From Chamaecrista fasciculata (Eukaryota > Streptophyta > Magnoliopsida > Fabales > Fabaceae): 64,000 bases of DNA. Under the pieces are notes generated by a model that did no database searches, had not been told where the DNA came from, and saw only the letters and a program-made list of their open reading frames with translations. The DNA lies in assembly GCA_003254925.1 (NCBI GenBank), contig QANZ01047097.1:1-64000 (forward strand), read 5' to 3'. A program made the translations under genes and the position numbers. The first letter of the stretch is position 1; every line of letters begins with the position of its first letter. Positions 58,093 through 64,000 of this stretch are shown here, piece by piece.

Positions 58093-61000
58093 ATGCGTCG
58101 GCGATCTCATAATCATACCTGCAATTCTCTTCTCTTTCTTCTCATTTTCTCTCTCTATCCCCTTTCTCTCACTGCCCGCCCCTTCGTTCTTGTCCTCTCT
58201 CAGGAAGACCTCAAGGATGGTCCCATCTCCGCCGACGATCCCGCCTCCGATTCCGACACTGCGGCGGAGTGGGATGAGTTTGGCGATTCGGACTCCCACA
58301 AGTCCGAGGAGGAGCTCGACCCGGGATCGTGGCGCCCCATTTTTGAGACGGATTCGGCGGCAGTGGCAGTTGAATCGGGCACTGAGGCTGGGACTCTGTA
58401 CTACTCCGGCGTTCGCGGTATATTATCGGCGGTGAGCTCCGGCGATGTGAGTTTGATGGAGGAGGCTGCCGGAGAGATCGAGGCGGCTGAGAAATTGGGG
58501 TACCCTGCGGCGCAGTCAGTGCTTGGATTTTTGTATGGGATGGGTCTTATGAGAGAGAGGAGCAAAGCGAAAGCGTTTCTGTATCATCACTTTGCTGCGG
58601 AGGGTGGAAATATGCAGTCCAAGATGGCTTTGGCCTATATTTACCGGCGCCAAGATGTAAGAAGCTTATCAACTATTGCATACTGTGTTTATTTTTCATT
58701 GGAGATTTCAATTTTTGGAGTTAAGCAACTGCATCTTGTAGATTTACCAGTGATTATAAACTTCACTTGGTAGCTAACAGATCACCTATTTTAGGGTCTA
58801 GAGGAAACTGGGCTTTCGTTTCGAGTTATCATATGTGTGTTGACACTTCACGTATTTTCTTTTCACAAGTTCCCAGGTCTTATTAGAAAATAATCTGAAA
58901 ACACAATTTCAATTCCTGAGGCAGTTCTGGTCTTTCTTTTGTGGCCTATGGGAGAAATGAAACTGAAAATGGATGCTTCTAATAGGGTGGCTTGACTTAA
59001 TGAAGGATTTCTTCTTTGGTTAATGTTGCAGTGAAATCCATATGAAGAAAAAGATATAGTTTATGTGTCCAGTCCTAGAGTTCCGGTTCCGGAATCATCT
59101 TCCCAGTACTAGTAGGTTATAGATCTAGAACTATTGCTTAAAGGCTAAAGCTCTTTCATCTGTCTTGTTTCCTGTATTCGCTCTGTTTTGTGAATTAATG
59201 TATTTTACTAAATCGCAGATGTATGATAAAGCAGTTAAGATTTATGCAGAATTAGCAGAAGTGGCTGTAAATAGTTTTTTAATTTCCAAAGATTCCCCCG
59301 TCATTGAACCAGTTAGACTTCATAATGGAGCTGAAGAGAATAAAGAAGCACTGAGGAAATCTAGAGGCGAGGAGGATGAGGACTTTCAGATACTGGAATA
59401 TCAAGCACAGAAAGGGAATGCTGGAGCAATGTACAAAATTGGTCTATTTTACTACTTTGGGCTGCGAGGATTAAGGCGTGATCATTCCAAGGCATTATCG
59501 TGGTTCTTGAAGGCTGTGGACAAGGGGGAGCCAAGGTCAATGGAACTTCTTGGAGAGATATATGCTAGGGGAGCTGGTGTTGAAAGAAACTATACCAAAG
59601 CTCTGGAATGGCTTACACTCGCATCAAAGCAGCAACTGTACTCTGCTTATAATGGGATGGGATATTTGTATGTAAAAGGATATGGAGTGGAGAAGAAAAA
59701 TTACACTAAAGTAAGATTAACTTGAACCTTGATTGAATGTTTATTTTTCTTTGTGTGCTTAACTTGCTTGATTTGAACTCATTGTTGTCCATTTCCCTTT
59801 TATTAGTTGATCTTTTTATTCTCATCTAGAAACACCTCTCTTTTTTTCCTGCTTGCATGCTTGTAAGTTGTGAGCACAAATCTTGCAGTGAGAATTCTCC
59901 TTTGGTGCTTCTATTTAGTTGCAAATGTGCTAACCATTGGAACTTCCTTTAGTTTTGTCAGTTTGGTTTTCTTGGAATCCCAGAAATTTATGAACTCCAT
60001 GTAATGAGCTTAATATTATATTATAATCCTTTCTTGATCTATTAATGGAAATTTATGTTGCACATGGCATGCATTTAGAGTATGTTTTAGACTCATCATT
60101 CTGGAAAGGGGAAAACTGTAGGATGACATCTGCATAAGACATGTTCTTGTATCAATGGGTTCATATGTTTTATTTCCCGTTGTTAATTTGGAAATACTTT
60201 GTCTTGTGCAATCATAGGCAAAAGAGTATTTTGAAAAAGCTGCTGATAATGATGAGGTTGGTGGACATTATAACCTTGGCGTCATGTATCTCAAAGGGAT
60301 TGGAGTAAAAAGAGATGTGAAATTGGCATGTAAGTATTTTATTGTTGCTGCTAATAACGGCCAACCAAAGGCATTTTACCAGCTAGCAAAGATGTTCCAC
60401 ACGGGTGTTGGGCTTAAGAAAAATATTCACATGGTAAGTTTGTCTTCTTTCTTTGATTAGTTACTATTAGTTTATTACAATTTGGCTTTAGGTTTGCTCC
60501 TGTTTTCTGAAAGCACACAATTTGGCATATTACTTCCCGAGTTCAAGACTACTCATCAATCTAATGAATGGTTGAAAATTAGTTAGATTGTTGTTGGGAC
60601 AGACCCCCTAAGAACATGATCTCATTATTGTGTGTTAGAACCCACTACTGTGATTTAATATTTTGCTCTAAAAGACTAATAATCTCACTAAACAGCAAGG
60701 AATCCTCATATAATAGAAATAAACAGCAGAAACATAACACGAAAGGTACCTATAAACACTCCCTGTAGAAGGATATGTCTAATACACTGATAATTCTCAC
60801 AAACATTCATAAAAGATAAGGGTGCCTAGCTTTTGAGAGGCTAGACTCTCTCCCAGACCATTCTCCTAATATTTTCCTTGTCCTTTTCCTATCCAAAACC
60901 ACTGTATATATACACACGGGATAGGCATAGTCTTCACACCCCCACACCCATGTCTATTGTGGAGTGGCCATCTTAAGACTTCATTAACAGTGGGCCCTGG

Positions 61001-63731
61001 TCCAATAACAGTTTGTTATCTTTATAAAAAACTGAGATATGTTCTGTGGTGAATTTCCTTAATTGGGTGTAATCAAAATAAACCTTTCTTGTAATGACTA
61101 GATAATAGAAAAGCTGACGTAGAATCTCACAAACCCATTATGGCAGCCTATTTTCAAGGAAAAAGTGTCAATATAGTTATCATGCTTTAATTATTGCTTT
61201 GCTACTAGAATTGTGTGGCTGTCAATAGTTCTAATAATATTCTATAGATGATGCAGCTATTTGCTGAGTCAATCTGTCCCAATTCTGATAAAATCAATTA
61301 AACTGGATAGATACCTAGGAAAGTGGTCCATGTAGTTCAGCGTATGAATCTGTTAAAGTTCTGATTAAATCATTAAAGTGGGTAAGATAGCCAGGAAAAG
61401 GGACAAGAATGATAGATAACCTGCACGGTCCAGCCTACATACCAGTTCGATCTGAGTTTAAAAGTAAGTGATTAACCATATTATTGCGTCCGTTACTGGA
61501 TTATTGCTTATTTAGTGTGTCTTAAAGCTTGGAAGAGAAGAGTTCAATTTGTCTAAGAAGTATGATTAACATTTAGAGTTAATTAGTGTAACAACTATAA
61601 TTTATTGGTCATCTGAAGATGCAAGCATTCACCTAACTACCTATAGAGTTGAATTAATTGAAGTTCTGGCTTCTAGTTTGCAAGTGGGGGTTGCTGTTGC
61701 TTTTGTAAAGAATGCAGATTGGTATCATATTAGTTCAGTCATCCCCTGTATAGCATTTTCTATACCAGTGAATAACTATAGCATTAAAATTACAGAGATT
61801 AGTTTAGTGGTCCTGATTTCTGAAGGGATTCTTGTTATTAGGGATAGAGTGCTTGGGAGTTTTTCTAATCAGTCATTTCCTTTTAACTTTTGTTGTGTGC
61901 TCTTAATATTCATTTTGGTTCTGATAGAACCTTGCTGTAATTTTACTAATAATATTGATAAAACACAGAAAAGAGTGCCTCAGTTTAACCAAAGCACCAT
62001 ACAGAGCAGCAGAAAAATAACATAAAAGACCCTAAAACCCCTTGGCTTTTGAGAGGCCAAGTCTGTCCCAAAATATCCTAACCAATATCTGTTAGGGCTT
62101 CACCACCGCGACGAGGCCTCACCACCACGACGGGGCCCACATTCGCCGATTCCGCGGCATTCAACTCCCCCGGCGGGTCTACACCCTCCCATTTGGGGAT
62201 CCCCCAAGTGTGTGGGTGCTGGGAATCGAACAGGGGACCTTCCCCTTATCAACCCCAACACACCACTCCTTGTACCACTTGAGCTACTAGCTACTAGCCT
62301 AGTAGCTAGTAGCTCAAGTGGTACAAGGAGTGGTGTGTTGGGGTTGATAAGGGGAAGGTCCCCTGTTCGATTCCCAGCACCCACACACTTGGGGGATCCC
62401 CAAATGGGAGGGTGTAGACCCGCCGGGGGAGTTGAATGCCGCGGAATCGGCGAATGTGGGCCCCGTCGTGGTGGTGAGGCCTCGTCGCGGTGGTGAAGCC
62501 CTAACAATATCCTACCCCAAACCTCAGAAAACACTCCTCAAATACTGTCACAGCAGCAGCCATACCAATGCTTGAAGCTCTACAAACCGTTATGCTGCCT
62601 GGTCCCCACTCTCTGACCTCTTTTCCCAACTCAGCATCCTTCTCTTGCCTTATGGGCCTTTGTTCAGCCCCTGGACCAACTAGCCCTGCTCCCTCTACTT
62701 CCTTTCCTCTTTTGTTTTTTTGTATATGTATGCAGTATTGGAGGCCCATCAGGTTCTAATATTTAATTATTTGGTTTCTTCTTAGTTAGTTTTTTCAAGT
62801 GCAATGTTAAATCATGAACTTTTGTTCCCGACAGAACTGGTTAGTGACAGGTAAAACCATAAAGTAAAATAAAGCCTCTGTTAAACTTAAGCTGATACCT
62901 ACCATATGAAGCACATAAATAATGCACTGAAATGCGGATCTGTTAAAAATGAGGATTCAGATTGTGTTTGTTTTCATTCTTTGATGACTATCTTATGTGG
63001 CCTCACCCAATATATCTATGTGCTAATAGTTTGAACTTCTTTTGGTGTTAGGCCACTGCACTATACAAACTAGTTGCAGAGCGGGGTCCCTGGAGTTCTT
63101 TGTCCAGGTGGGCACTAGAATCATACTTAAAAGGTGATGTTGGTAGGGCATTTATGTTATATTCAAGAATGGCAGAGATGGGCTATGAAGTGGCACAAAG
63201 TAATGCTGCTTGGATTCTTGACAAATATGGGGAAAGTAGCATGTGCATGGGAGAGTCTGGATTTTGCACTGATACCGAGAGGCATCAGCGTGCACATTCT
63301 CTATGGTGGCAGGCTTCTGAACAGGGTAATGAACATGCTGCTTTACTTATTGGAGATGCTTATTACTATGGCCGGGTATGTTTTTTTTGGGACAAAATAG
63401 GAATCTGCATACTTAATTAATTAATTTAAGCCATTTTCTGCTGGACCCTCGTAAAACTTTTTGGTGCATCTCTTTTTCCTTTTCTCAGGGTACTGCCAGG
63501 GATTATGAACGAGCTGCTGAGGCCTACATGCATGCCAAATCTCAATCTAATGCGCAAGCAATGTTCAATCTCGGATACATGCATGAGCATGGCCAAGGAC
63601 TTCCTTTTGATCTTCACCTGGCCAAGCGGTACTATGATGAAGCTCTAGAGCATGATCCAGCAGCAAAGTTGCCAGTCACACTAGCCCTTGCAAGTTTGTG
63701 GATTCGTACGAACTATGCTGACAGTTTCTTG
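58093..63731 (+). CDS. HRD3A: HRD3A/SEL1L, ERAD E3 ligase adaptor (3' end beyond window)
   Basis: Sel1-repeat ER-membrane protein that recruits misfolded glycoproteins to the HRD1 ubiquitin ligase (EBS5 in Arabidopsis). Exons in view: 58093-58656, 59219-59710, 60218-60433, 63052-63375, 63489-63731, all phase 0; 613 residues. The start is the ATG giving [28 protein letters not shown], a signal peptide; an upstream in-frame extension is rejected. An acidic linker follows (about 35-75), then repeated Sel1-like units with A-x-Y/L-G-x-x-Y-x-x-G patterns ([75 protein letters not shown]). N-glycosylation sequons occur (NYTK twice). The expected C-terminal transmembrane exon lies past 64000. Intron 3 (60434-63051) is enlarged by LTR sequence and a palindrome. 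Confidence 0.93.
60632..61008. repeat. Possible solo LTR in HRD3A intron 3
   Basis: Starts TGTTAGAACCC and ends GGTCCAATAACA, and shares the phrase GCTTTTGAGAGGCTAGACTCT with the LTR at 61922-62751. No matching duplication was found at these ends, so borders are tentative. Confidence 0.4.
61922..62751. mobile_element. Solo LTR in HRD3A intron 3, carrying a palindromic insertion
   Basis: Runs from TGATAGAACC to AGGCCCATCA between perfect duplications GGTTC (61917-61921 and 62752-62756). Without the insertion at 62090-62506 it is about 410 bp. No interior sequence or second LTR. Confidence 0.72.
62090..62506. mobile_element. 417-bp near-perfect palindrome with pol III-like boxes
   Basis: Two arms of 208 bp mirror each other around a single base at 62298; I find no mismatch between them by eye. 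Ends are TGTTAGGGCTTC and GAAGCCCTAACA, and ATATC duplications flank it (62085-62089 and 62507-62511). Each arm, read outward from the centre, has TAGCTCAAGTGGTA (A-box-like) and GTTCGATTCCC (B-box-like), as in a tRNA-derived SINE. The open frames on both strands are identical because of the symmetry and are not genes. Confidence 0.88.
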
Positions 63732-64000
63732 GTAAGATTTCTTGCTTTCTCAGAGGCCTTTTGTATTAATTTGATTAGGATTAGCACATATCTATACTTT
63801 CTTAACTGCACAATAAGCTTAAAGTTGGCTGACTTGCATGACTGCTAGTTGTAGACTGGTCCTTCTCCTGTCAATTAAATTCCCACCCATCTCTTTTTAT
63901 TATTATTATTATTATTTTTTCCTCCTATTGTGATGGACAATAACATGGTTATTCAGGGTGGAGTGAGTAGCAAGTTCCCACCTATTTTACTCTTTCATTT
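63732..64000. other. HRD3A intron 5, to the window edge
   Basis: A donor GTAAG follows the exon at 63731. The stretch includes an (ATT)n run at 63895-63917. No further exon is recognisable before the window ends. Confidence 0.6.

Noticed and set aside
62100-62534. Two proline/glycine-rich open frames on opposite strands
   Set aside because: They are the same sequence read twice because of the palindrome; no supporting family.

Overview
The window is nuclear DNA from a flowering plant, most likely a eudicot. The evidence is plant-specific gene architecture (ORC1 with a PHD finger, a chloroplast YlmG protein, an RBP45/47-type protein, an HRD3/SEL1L homologue), GT-AG introns that are AT-rich and often long, and a dense load of plant transposons. 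I cannot name the species. Five host genes are supported: ORC1 (+, 2876-19089), a YLMG1-type gene (+, 28321-29106), an RBP45/47-type RNA-binding protein (-, 36979-32152), a lysophosphatidic acid acyltransferase (+, 43762-52417) and HRD3A/SEL1L (+, from 58093, running off the right edge). They share no pathway and are ordinary neighbours, not an operon or cluster. One fragment of ORC1 with its introns is duplicated at 30131-31805 as a pseudogene.

Most of the remaining sequence is mobile DNA, often nested. Left to right: the right end of a large LTR (1-1570); a 975-bp terminal-inverted-repeat element just upstream of ORC1 (1650-2624); a Ty1/Copia element in the first coding exon of ORC1 (3184-12075), itself carrying a complete-looking hAT transposon (4125-8039); a PIF/Harbinger-like element behind ORC1 (19747-21493); a gag-only LTR retrotransposon (23275-27928) inside a Mutator-like foldback element (23056-28071); a three-layer nest at 37741-40790 whose innermost layer is a Mutator-like element carrying an ERF/CRF transcription-factor fragment; at least seven foldback elements plus a SINE within the introns of the acyltransferase gene; a Helitron helicase remnant split by a TRIM element (54690-56595); a solo LTR of the gag-only family (57175-57775); and, in an intron of HRD3A, a solo LTR carrying a near-perfect 417-bp palindrome.

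The observations most worth following are the Copia insertion in ORC1 coding sequence with its intact-looking hAT passenger, the CRF-carrying Mutator-like element, the palindrome in HRD3A, and the gag-only retrotransposon whose two LTRs differ by exactly two units of an 85-bp repeat. I found no new defence system, CRISPR array, rRNA or bona fide tRNA gene. Exon boundaries were placed by hand from reading frame, GT-AG signals and remembered family sequence. Transposon ends were placed by inverted repeats and target-site duplications read directly from the sequence. No database search was run.
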